In this document: one piece after another, positions 1-6,177 of the stretch
How positions within the stretch are numbered: position 1 is the stretch's first letter
Layout of the letters: each line of letters begins with the position of its first letter
Source of the DNA: Gammaproteobacteria bacterium
GTDB lineage: Bacteria > Pseudomonadota > Gammaproteobacteria > Eutrophobiales > Eutrophobiaceae
NCBI GenBank assembly: GCA_012270695.1
Contig: JAAXHV010000360.1
Span: forward strand, 2,485-10,135
Length of the DNA stretch: 7,651 nucleotides
Reading direction: 5' to 3'
The notes under the pieces: generated by a model
Database searches by the model: none
Told to the model about the DNA's origin: nothing
Seen by the model: the letters and a program-made list of their open reading frames with translations, nothing else
Translations under genes and position numbers: made by a program

Positions 1-164
1 AAAATAAAGGGGATGAAGGATTGCAGAACATAGGCAGGGTTTTGCTGGAGGCGCCATATCGTCAACGGGTCGCCGAGGAAGAAGTCGAATCCCTCATCGG
101 CTTTTGCTCTGACTGGATTGATACTGTAGCCGGGATTTCTCACCGGGCGAGGAGAAACCCGTGA
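1..164 (+). CDS. DUF4381 family protein, C-terminal end only
   Basis: This is the tail of a gene that begins before the window, read from base 3 to the TGA at 162-164. The visible part contains VLLEAPYRQ followed by an acidic stretch and GFCSDWID. This resembles, from memory, the end of DUF4381 proteins, small membrane proteins found between the DUF58 and batA genes of Bat operons; position directly before batA supports the call. The stop codon overlaps the batA GTG start (GTGA), which suggests translational coupling. The last dozen or so residues (VAGISHRARRNP) are encoded by a palindromic repeat at 127-160 and are probably not ancestral. Only about 53 codons are visible, so the family assignment rests on a short match plus context. 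Confidence 0.72.
   Translation, partial: NKGDEGLQNIGRVLLEAPYRQRVAEEEVESLIGFCSDWIDTVAGISHRARRNP
127..160. repeat. Palindromic repeat, copy 1, covering the batA ribosome-binding site
   Basis: The sequence begins TAGCCGGGATTTCTCACC (127-144). Bases 132-141 (GGGATTTCTC) pair with 152-160 (GAGAAACCC), nine base pairs with A135 bulged and a 10-base loop. The right arm and loop contain GAGGAG (149-154), the Shine-Dalgarno sequence for the GTG at 161. The left arm matches the sequence at 7626-7651 in 19 of 22 bases, so this appears to be a dispersed repeat of the REP type. It is read through as the C-terminus of the DUF4381 gene. In RNA the stem could partly hide the ribosome-binding site unless ribosomes arriving from the upstream gene open it; that is inference. 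Confidence 0.65.
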
Positions 165-1168
165 TCGGATTTGAGTGGCCCTGGTTGATCCTGTTGTTGC
201 CGTTACCTTATTTTATTTACCGCTACGTCCGGCCTTACCGCGTTACCATGAATTCCGCCCTGCGAGTGCCTTTCCTGGATGACTTTGTCGAGGCTGAACC
301 GGACAGCAGGGGTAAAACCCGGGTCTGGCCTTTCTGGATCGTGCTGCTTGCCTGGTTCCTGCTGATTCTCTCCGCCATGCGGCCGCAATGGCTGGGTGAA
401 CTGGTGGAAATTCCCGTTACCGGCCGCGAGCTCATGCTCGCGGTCGACCTGTCCGGCAGCATGGAACAGCAGGACTTCGTCCTTGGCGGCAGACGGATTG
501 ACCGGCTGACGGCTACAAAACAGGTTGCCGGTGATTTTATCAAACGCCGCGTCGGTGATCGGATAGGTCTGATCCTGTTTGGTGAACAGGCATATCTGCA
601 GGCGCCCTTGACGTTTGACCGGGAGACGGTCAGCACCTTGTTGTCCGAGGCCGTGATCGGGCTTGCCGGAAAAGCGACTGCCATCGGCGATGCCATCGGC
701 CTGGCGGTAAAACGCTTGCGCGAACGGGATGAAAGCCAGCGTGTCCTGGTACTGTTGACCGACGGCGCCAATACGGCCGGTGTCGTGGAGCCGCTCTCCG
801 CGGCTGAACTGGCGCGCCGGGAGGGGCTGAAAATTTATACTATCGGCATCGGCGCGACAGAACTGCTCGAACGGAGTCTGTTCGGCACCAGGAAGGTCAA
901 CCCGTCCGCGGATCTCGACGAGGCGGCCTTGAAGGAGATTGCCAGACTGACCAACGGCGCCTATTTCCGCGCCCGCAACCTGGACGAGCTGTGGGAAATA
1001 TACGCGATGATCGACGAACTGGAACCCATTGAACAGGACCCGAAAAAATTCAGGCCGAAGAGATCCCTTTATTTCTGGCCCCTGGGCGCGGCGCTGTTGC
1101 TCGCCGCCTTGCTGGGACTGATGCAGAGAGGGGTCAGGTCGCACATTGCACACAAATTTGCGACATGA
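161..1168 (+). CDS. batA: BatA-like von Willebrand factor A membrane protein
   Basis: This is an inner-membrane VWA protein of the MoxR/Bat system (335 aa). Two hydrophobic segments lie near residues 5-20 and 57-73, a cytoplasm- or periplasm-facing VWA domain at about 89-285, and a final membrane helix at about 304-321. The metal-ion-dependent adhesion site is complete: D96-L-S98-G-S100, T173 in KATAIG and D201 in LLTDG. VWA domains of this kind bind a protein ligand through a divalent metal and are thought to work with the MoxR ATPase. The GTG start has GAGGAG six bases upstream and overlaps the previous stop. The last 12 residues (GVRSHIAHKFAT) and the stop codon come from the inverted repeat that begins at 1130, so the native C-terminus just after the third helix seems to have been replaced. 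Function in vivo is not known for most species. Confidence 0.9.
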   Translation: MIGFEWPWLILLLPLPYFIYRYVRPYRVTMNSALRVPFLDDFVEAEPDSRGKTRVWPFWIVLLAWFLLILSAMRPQWLGELVEIPVTGRELMLAVDLSGSMEQQDFVLGGRRIDRLTATKQVAGDFIKRRVGDRIGLILFGEQAYLQAPLTFDRETVSTLLSEAVIGLAGKATAIGDAIGLAVKRLRERDESQRVLVLLTDGANTAGVVEPLSAAELARREGLKIYTIGIGATELLERSLFGTRKVNPSADLDEAALKEIARLTNGAYFRARNLDELWEIYAMIDELEPIEQDPKKFRPKRSLYFWPLGAALLLAALLGLMQRGVRSHIAHKFAT

Positions 1169-1257
1169 CCCCCAGCCTGCGCTTCAGTGTGTGCCATGTG
1201 CGACCTGCCCTCCAGCCTGCGTGACCCCCAGCCTTGTGCAATGTGCGACCTGACCCC
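1130..1257. repeat. BIME-like cluster of inverted repeats between batA and batB
   Basis: The arms 1130-1152 and 1235-1257 are perfect 23-base inverted repeats (left arm starts GGGGTCAGGTCGCACATTGC). The right-arm sequence recurs twice inside the loop: 1188-1210 with one substitution and one indel, and a shorter form at 1159-1172 with one mismatch, so one forward head faces three reverse heads. The reverse heads are followed by a shared tail such as CCCAGCCTGCG. Short GGGGTCAGGTC/GACCTGACCCC palindromes of this sort occur in gammaproteobacterial intergenic regions, often associated with Y1 transposases of the RAYT type; none is visible here. The cluster encodes the end of BatA and opens a 119-bp gap before the probable batB ATG. 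Confidence 0.85.
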
Positions 1258-1287
1258 CAGCTTCCCAGCCTCCTCTCTGTCAGACAG

Positions 1288-3165
1288 ATGACTGTGATTG
1301 ACCTCGAATTATTTCACTTTTTGCGGCCGCTGTGGTTTGTTGCCTTGCTGCCACTGGGGCTGCTGCTCTGGTTCCTGTTTTTCAGGAAGGGGGCAGAGAG
1401 CAACTGGGAAACGGTAGTCGACGAGCGCTTACTCCCGCATTTGTTAATCAAAGGCGCTCGCCGGTCGCGGCGTACGGCGCTCATATTGACGGCAACAGGC
1501 GGGTTGCTGGGCATTATTTCACTGGCTGGGCCGGTGTGGGAGAAACTGCCGCAACCCGTGTTCACCGCGCAGGATGCCCTGGTAATCGCCCTGGACCTCA
1601 CCCGTTCCATGGATGCGACTGATGTGTCTCCCAGCAGGCTGGAGCGCGCCCGCTACAAGATCAGGGACATCCTGGATCAGCGCCATGAGGGACAAACCGC
1701 ATTACTGGTCTATGCCGGAGAAGCCTTTACGGTCACGCCGCTGACCGACGACGGCGAAACCATCAAGTCGCAGTTGAACGCGCTGGATACCAATATCATG
1801 CCGGTAACAGGCAATCGTACCGATAAGGCGCTGACCATGGCGCTGGACTTGCTCAAACAGGGAGGCATGGGGCGCGGCCATGTGCTGTTGATCACCGATG
1901 AGGCAGACCCGGACAGTGCGGAAGAAAGCGTGCGCAGGCTCCGTAGCGAAGGCTATCAGCTTTCCATCCTGGGTGTGGGCACACGCCATGGCGCGCCTGT
2001 CTTGTTGCCTGACGGTGGTTTCCTGCAGGGGAAAGATGGTGAGATCGTAATCCCCGTGCTGGATGAAAGCGCGTTGCGCCGCCTTGCTTCAGCAGGTGGC
2101 GGGATTTACGTCCGGTTGACAAAAGACGATCAGGACACCCGGTTGTTGGCCGGGAATTTCTCCACCGTCCAGCCCGATGGTGAGCAGGCAGGCGCCGAAA
2201 TAACCGCAGATGTGTGGCGTGAACAAGGCCCCTGGCTGGTATTGTGTCTGATCCCCCTGGCCGCCCTGCTGTTCCGCCGCGGGTATATTCTGGTATTGGC
2301 GCTAGTGCTGTTTCCCCCGACGGGTCCGGTTTACGCGCTGGACTGGGAGAGTTTATGGTTACGCAAGGACCAGCGGGGACAGCAGGCGATGGATGCCGGG
2401 GATTATGGGCGCGCGGCCGATCTGTTTGATGACCCTGCCTGGAAGGCCGCCGCGCAACACCGCGCCGGGGATTACCAGGCCGCTATCGATATACTTGAGG
2501 AACTCGATGGAGCGGAAAGCAATTATAATATGGGAAACGCGCTGGCTCGCCAGGGGCGTTACCATGAGGCCATAGCGGCTTACGACAGGACTCTGGTGGA
2601 ACAGCCGGATCATGCCGATGCAAAATTCAACCGGGAACTGCTGGAGAAAGAACTGGAGCGGCAGCAGGCGCAGCAACAGCAAAACCAGGGCACGGAACAG
2701 CAGCAGGATCAGGAGCGGCAACAGGGCCAGGAGCAGCAACGCGGCGAGGGGCAACAGGACCCCGAGCAGCAGGGCGGGGAGCAGCAGGGTGGGGAGCAAC
2801 AGGACTCCGGGCAGCAGAACCAGGAACAGCAGCAAGACAGGCAACAGGCCGGGCAGGAACAGCCTCGACCCACTCAGGCACAGGAGCGCCAGGATCAGGC
2901 AAGCATGAATGAAGCGTCGGAAGCGGATAAACAGGAACAGGCACGACAACAGGAGCAAGGGGAACAAGGCGAGCGGCCGCGGGACGAGGGCGCTGAGCAA
3001 CACACAGCCCAAACCGGTGACCTGAAGACTGCCGAGGAGCAACAGGCCACGGAGCAGTGGCTGCGCCGGATCCCCGACGACCCATCAGGACTGCTCAGGA
3101 GAAAGTTCCGCTATCAATACCAGCAGCGCATCTACGAGAAAAATCCGGATGAACAAACCTGGTAA
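1288..3165 (+). CDS. batB: BatB/BatC-type fusion: VWA domain, TPR, Q-rich linker
   Basis: This membrane protein (625 aa from the ATG at 1288) joins BatB and BatC functions. Hydrophobic segments lie at about 15-31 and 64-82, a VWA domain at about 97-280, and two helices or one long one at about 315-345. A region rich in the pattern LDWESLWLRKDQRGQQAM and a TPR unit follow (about 352-450; YNMGNALARQG is the clearest repeat), then a Q/E/G-rich stretch at 459-560 and a conserved tail with EQWLRRIPDDPSGLLRRKF (589-607). The MIDAS reads D103-L-T105-R-S107 with T178 and D204, so threonine replaces the usual first serine. TPRs probably hold partner proteins in the periplasm. The reading frame stays open back to a TTG at 1234, but that extra N-terminus is repeat-derived; translation from ATG 1288 gives the normal family start (FHFLRPLWF), although its Shine-Dalgarno is poor. 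GTG 1294 is another possibility. Confidence 0.9.
   Translation: MTVIDLELFHFLRPLWFVALLPLGLLLWFLFFRKGAESNWETVVDERLLPHLLIKGARRSRRTALILTATGGLLGIISLAGPVWEKLPQPVFTAQDALVIALDLTRSMDATDVSPSRLERARYKIRDILDQRHEGQTALLVYAGEAFTVTPLTDDGETIKSQLNALDTNIMPVTGNRTDKALTMALDLLKQGGMGRGHVLLITDEADPDSAEESVRRLRSEGYQLSILGVGTRHGAPVLLPDGGFLQGKDGEIVIPVLDESALRRLASAGGGIYVRLTKDDQDTRLLAGNFSTVQPDGEQAGAEITADVWREQGPWLVLCLIPLAALLFRRGYILVLALVLFPPTGPVYALDWESLWLRKDQRGQQAMDAGDYGRAADLFDDPAWKAAAQHRAGDYQAAIDILEELDGAESNYNMGNALARQGRYHEAIAAYDRTLVEQPDHADAKFNRELLEKELERQQAQQQQNQGTEQQQDQERQQGQEQQRGEGQQDPEQQGGEQQGGEQQDSGQQNQEQQQDRQQAGQEQPRPTQAQERQDQASMNEASEADKQEQARQQEQGEQGERPRDEGAEQHTAQTGDLKTAEEQQATEQWLRRIPDDPSGLLRRKFRYQYQQRIYEKNPDEQTW
2662..2967 (+). 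repeat. Glutamine-rich low-complexity coding repeat in batB
   Basis: About 100 codons consist mostly of Gln (CAG and CAA), Glu, Gly and Asp. Within it a 15-base unit repeats in frame: 2764-2778 (GAGCAGCAGGGCGGG) and 2779-2793 differ at one base, and 2794-2808 is a diverged third unit, giving EQQGG, EQQGG, EQQDS. The run lies between the TPR region and the conserved C-terminal motif and is most likely a flexible linker. The repeat structure is suited to replication slippage, so length may vary between strains. It also creates a long leucine-rich open frame on the other strand, which is an artefact. Confidence 0.85.
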
Positions 3166-3175
3166 GATAAAATCA

Positions 3176-3206
3176 GCGGACAGATTTCAAATCTGCCCGC
3201 GTCGGG
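3176..3206 (+). promoter_or_regulatory. Hairpin pair just before the batD start
   Basis: Bases 3176-3187 (GCGGACAGATTT) pair with 3189-3200 (AAATCTGCCCGC), 11 of 12 positions complementary; a few innermost bases would open to form the loop. A second small hairpin, CCCG 3196-3199 with CGGG 3203-3206, overlaps it, so only one can form at a time. The second would cover the GGGA at 3204-3207, the only Shine-Dalgarno-like bases before batD. No U-run follows, so a classical terminator is unlikely. It may be another REP-like element or a translational control point; the sequence cannot decide. Confidence 0.55.
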
Positions 3207-3209
3207 AAG

Positions 3210-4940
3210 ATGAACTTGACACGCATTTGTAAAAACAACCTGTTCTTCATTCTGTTCCTTGTATTACCGGTATTTCCCGGTATCTCCGATGCCGCGACTA
3301 TCACCATCCAGGCTGACCGGAACCCGGCCGTGTTGCAGGAATCCTTCCAGTTGATTTTCGAGGCCACCGGCGGCGTCGACGACGACCCTGATTTCTCCCC
3401 GCTGGCAAAGGATTTCCAGGTGCTGTCCACGAGTACCAACACCAGCATGAGTATCGTCAATACACAGATCACCCGCACGAAGCAGTGGCGGCTGACCCTG
3501 TTGCCGCTGAATGCTGGCAACCTGATCATCCCCGCTATCTCTTTCGGCAAGGACAAAAGTCCGCGGTCTTCGTTGACAGTGGTGCAGGCAGGCAGCGGTA
3601 CATCCGGGCAGAATTCAGCGGACATATTCATAGATGTCAAGGCAGTTCCCGAGTCGGCTTACGTCCAGGCCCAGGTGATTTATACCGTAATACTGTATCG
3701 CGCGGTTGCCGCTTCCAACGAGAGCTTATCCGAACCAGCTGTGAACCAGGGGAGCGCGATCATAGAGCTGCTGGATGCTGACAGGAGTTACAATACCTTT
3801 ATTCAAGGCAGACGTTACGCCGTCTTTGAGAGGAGTTACGGAATTTATCCCCAGATCAGCGGGAACCTGTTGATCCAGCCAGTCAGGTTTCAGGCGCAGT
3901 TGTCAAGGAGCTCGCCTTTCAGCCTCGACCCGTTCGGGGCAGGAACAGAGACGGTGGTAAGACAATCGGAACCTGTTGAGTTGCAGGTCAAACCGGTCCC
4001 CGCCGCTTACCAGGGGGTGCACTGGCTGCCCGCGACTGAGGTGCAGATAACCGGGAAATGGTCAAAAAACCCCCTCAAGCTATTGCCCAATGAACCGGTG
4101 ACCCGCACCATCACGCTTACCGCACAAGGGTTGACCGCAAGCCAGTTGCCGGAAATACAGGAGCTGATCCCTGCCGACTTCAAGCAATATCCCGACAAAC
4201 CGGAACTGGAAAACCGGAAGACCACTGAGGGGATAACAGGCGTCAGGCAGCAAAAGAACGCCATCATCCCGGCGCGGCCGGGCGAATATACCCTGCCGGA
4301 GGTTTCACTGCCATGGTGGAATACAAACACGCAGACCCTGGAATATGCGGTGTTGCCGGAACGGCGGGTGCAGGTCGCAGCGGCCGCGCCCGACGCTGCA
4401 ATCGGGACACCGGATTTACCCGCGCTGGGTATTGATGCGCAGGTCCAGGGGCAGGCGGAAGCGGAACCAGGAAAAACTGCTGCAGTCGAAACCGCGGCCT
4501 CTCCGGATATTTCGACCTGGCAATGGCTCACCTGTATCCTGGCCGTTGCCTGGATCATAACCCTCGTTTATCTACTGAAAAATCGCAGGAAGCCGGAACC
4601 TGAGACACCGCAGGCCCATAGCGCGGATAGCAACGAAGCGCGCAAGGCCCTCAAACAGGCCTGCCGGGACAATGACCCGCAACGGGCAAAAACGGCGTTG
4701 CTGCAGTGGGCCAGGACGCGCCCTGCCGGACGTCCGGTCGCCAGCCTGGGCGACCTGGAAAAATACAGTAACGAGAAACTGGCTGGAGAGATCCGCAAGC
4801 TGTCGCGCCAGCTTTATTCCCGTACGACAAACGACTGGCGCGGCGAACCGTTGTGGCAGGCATTTTTACAGGAAAACAAAGCTGCCGCTACAGGTACGTC
4901 CCCCAAGCGCGGCAACCTTGAACCGCTGTTCAGGCTATAG
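3210..4940 (+). CDS. batD: BatD-like membrane-anchored protein
   Basis: This is the large secreted-domain protein of Bat operons (576 aa). A signal peptide covers about residues 1-28 (hydrophobic LFFILFLVLPVFPG, likely cleavage after SDA). A beta-rich periplasmic ectodomain follows to about 390, including the opening TITIQADRNPAVLQESFQL typical of the family. An Ala/Glu/Pro-rich linker (about 390-435), one membrane helix at about 438-457 and a basic, helical cytoplasmic tail to 576 complete it. It presumably forms the extracytoplasmic face of the BatA/BatB complex; its ligand is unknown. GGGA lies only two bases before the ATG at 3210, which is too close to be ideal. A TTG at 3216 would sit eight bases from it and still leave a complete signal peptide, so the start is uncertain by two codons. 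It is the last gene of the plus-strand unit. Confidence 0.88.
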   Translation: MNLTRICKNNLFFILFLVLPVFPGISDAATITIQADRNPAVLQESFQLIFEATGGVDDDPDFSPLAKDFQVLSTSTNTSMSIVNTQITRTKQWRLTLLPLNAGNLIIPAISFGKDKSPRSSLTVVQAGSGTSGQNSADIFIDVKAVPESAYVQAQVIYTVILYRAVAASNESLSEPAVNQGSAIIELLDADRSYNTFIQGRRYAVFERSYGIYPQISGNLLIQPVRFQAQLSRSSPFSLDPFGAGTETVVRQSEPVELQVKPVPAAYQGVHWLPATEVQITGKWSKNPLKLLPNEPVTRTITLTAQGLTASQLPEIQELIPADFKQYPDKPELENRKTTEGITGVRQQKNAIIPARPGEYTLPEVSLPWWNTNTQTLEYAVLPERRVQVAAAAPDAAIGTPDLPALGIDAQVQGQAEAEPGKTAAVETAASPDISTWQWLTCILAVAWIITLVYLLKNRRKPEPETPQAHSADSNEARKALKQACRDNDPQRAKTALLQWARTRPAGRPVASLGDLEKYSNEKLAGEIRKLSRQLYSRTTNDWRGEPLWQAFLQENKAAATGTSPKRGNLEPLFRL

Positions 4941-4978
4941 CCAAGAAACCTCCGATTAAGTCAGAGCTTCCAAAGATC

Positions 4979-5779
4979 TTATAATTTGACAAACTTCATG
5001 GTCATCCTGTCGCTTTCGCCTATGGCCGCGTATTTTGCCCTGTCTTTATCGCCCAGCCGATACGACGGCGGCAGGGTCCAGACGCCTTCCGGATGATCCC
5101 TGGTATCCTTCGGGTTGGCATTGACCTCCGATTTGTCAACCAGCTCAAAGCCGATGCCTTCCAGGAGTTCGATCATATAACTCTCGGGAACGTAGCCGTT
5201 CTCGGCGGTTTCCTTGGCGTTACTCCCGGCCTCGGCCCGATGCTGGACCACCCCTAAAATCCCGCCGGGTTTAAGCACCCGGTAAAAGGAACGGTAAATG
5301 TCTTCCACGCCACCCAAACGGATCCAGTTGTGGGTGTTACGGAATGTCAGCACCATGTCGAAACTCTCATCCTGAAAGCCGTCCAGGTAGTCCTCTCCCT
5401 TGAACACGCCGCGTGCCACCTTGCCGTAAACATGCGGCTGTTCGTCAAACTTTTTCATCAACCCGTTGTGTATGTTGCGCAGGTACTCAACAGGATGTTG
5501 ATCGCCGAAACTGGCGACTGCGAGCCGGCCGTTTTCCTTCAGGTAAGGCGCCAGTATCTCCGTGTACCAGCCGCCGCCGGGCAGGATTTCCAGCGTGCGC
5601 ATATCCGGGTTTATCCCGAATAGCGAAAGGGTTTCTTTGGGATGGCGATAGACGTCCCTGGCAACATTTTTCGCATCCCGGTGTTCCGAGGCGATAACTT
5701 TATCCAGCGGGTCGCCCTGCTGTTCAGCACAACCTGAAAGCGCCACCGCCAGTATTATAAAAATGGTTAGCCCGCGCAT
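4979..5779 (-). CDS. Lipoprotein with a class I SAM-methyltransferase fold
   Basis: The protein (266 aa) starts with a lipoprotein signal, MRGLTIFIILAVALSGC, whose lipobox LSGC puts the lipidated cysteine at residue 17; Ala at 18 gives no inner-membrane retention signal. The rest resembles a class I methyltransferase: glycine-rich motif I LEILPGGGWYT (63-73), a central FDMVLTFRNTHNW (140-152) and YRVLKPGGILGVVQHRA (166-182). A family tail DHPEGVWTLPPSYR (228-241) points to the poorly characterised predicted methyltransferases of the COG4798 type. The ATG is preceded by AGGGAG at a spacing of nine bases, which supports this start and therefore the signal peptide. It is the last gene of the minus-strand cluster, 37 bp after the ATL gene. 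Export would separate it from cytoplasmic SAM, so catalysis in this location is doubtful. No substrate can be proposed. Confidence 0.82.
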   Translation of the reverse strand: MRGLTIFIILAVALSGCAEQQGDPLDKVIASEHRDAKNVARDVYRHPKETLSLFGINPDMRTLEILPGGGWYTEILAPYLKENGRLAVASFGDQHPVEYLRNIHNGLMKKFDEQPHVYGKVARGVFKGEDYLDGFQDESFDMVLTFRNTHNWIRLGGVEDIYRSFYRVLKPGGILGVVQHRAEAGSNAKETAENGYVPESYMIELLEGIGFELVDKSEVNANPKDTRDHPEGVWTLPPSYRLGDKDRAKYAAIGESDRMTMKFVKL

Positions 5780-5816
5780 GACTGTTTTCTCCCTGGGACG
5801 TTAAAGATGGTACAGT

Positions 5817-6167
5817 TCAGAATATCATGCTCTGTGATGATAAAAAATCGGAATCGCCCGCGGGAGCCGTCCAGCGATATTTAACCAGGTCGATGCTATC
5901 ATCCGTTGAGAAAACGATGCCCTCTGCTTCCAGCAATATCCGTTGCAGCCGGTGTCCCTCCGAACCGCTTCGCAGGCTGATCCGGCCTTGGCTGTTGATG
6001 ATCCTGTGCCAGGGTATCCCGTTGTCGCCGGGCACGGCCGCCATGGCATAACCCACTTGTCTTGCCGAGCACCTGCTTTTGACCAGGCGGGCTATCTGCC
6101 CGTAAGTAGCGACTTTTCCCTCCGGAACCCGGCTCACCCACTCGTAGATTTCGTGATATGCGCTCAT
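5817..6167 (-). CDS. atl: Alkyltransferase-like (ATL) DNA-repair protein
   Basis: This small protein (116 aa from ATG 6167) has the DNA-binding domain of O6-alkylguanine-DNA alkyltransferases (MGMT/Ogt) without catalytic cysteine. PWHRI (52-56) replaces PCHR, with Trp53 where the acceptor Cys would be. Other hallmarks are present: VATYGQIARL with Tyr22, and RQVGYAMA with Arg36 as the likely finger that flips the damaged base. ATL proteins bind O6-alkylguanine tightly and hand the lesion to nucleotide excision repair; they do not remove the alkyl group. An upstream in-frame ATG at 6188 would add seven residues and overlap the decarboxylase gene by 11 bases. ATG 6167 is preferred because GAGG lies just upstream and the family usually begins close to this point. 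The gene follows the decarboxylase and is probably expressed from the same transcript. Confidence 0.9.
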   Translation of the reverse strand: MSAYHEIYEWVSRVPEGKVATYGQIARLVKSRCSARQVGYAMAAVPGDNGIPWHRIINSQGRISLRSGSEGHRLQRILLEAEGIVFSTDDSIDLVKYRWTAPAGDSDFLSSQSMIF

Positions 6168-6177
6168 TCGCCCTCTA

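Noticed and set aside
203..1153. 316-aa open frame antisense to batA
   Set aside because: It mirrors batA codon structure, has no recognisable domain, and its apparent N-terminus (MCNVRPDP) is simply the inverted repeat read on the other strand.
1130..1257. Possible CRISPR-like array from three spaced similar units
   Set aside because: The units differ in length and sequence, the spacing is irregular (about 29 and 46 bases), and the arms are long inverted repeats; there are no cas genes.
2359..3042. 227-aa leucine-rich antisense frame that looks like a membrane protein
   Set aside because: The leucines are CTG/TTG complements of the CAG/CAA glutamine codons in batB; it is a shadow of the Q-rich repeat.
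3181..3200. T-arm-like stretch (GATTTCAAATC) suggesting a tRNA fragment or attachment site
   Set aside because: No acceptor, D or anticodon arms are found nearby, and no integrase is present; the symmetry is explained by the hairpin.
4941..4978. Expected terminator between the converging batD and methyltransferase genes
   Set aside because: Only weak pairing and the short palindrome AAGATCTT can be seen, with no GC-rich stem followed by a T-run on either strand.
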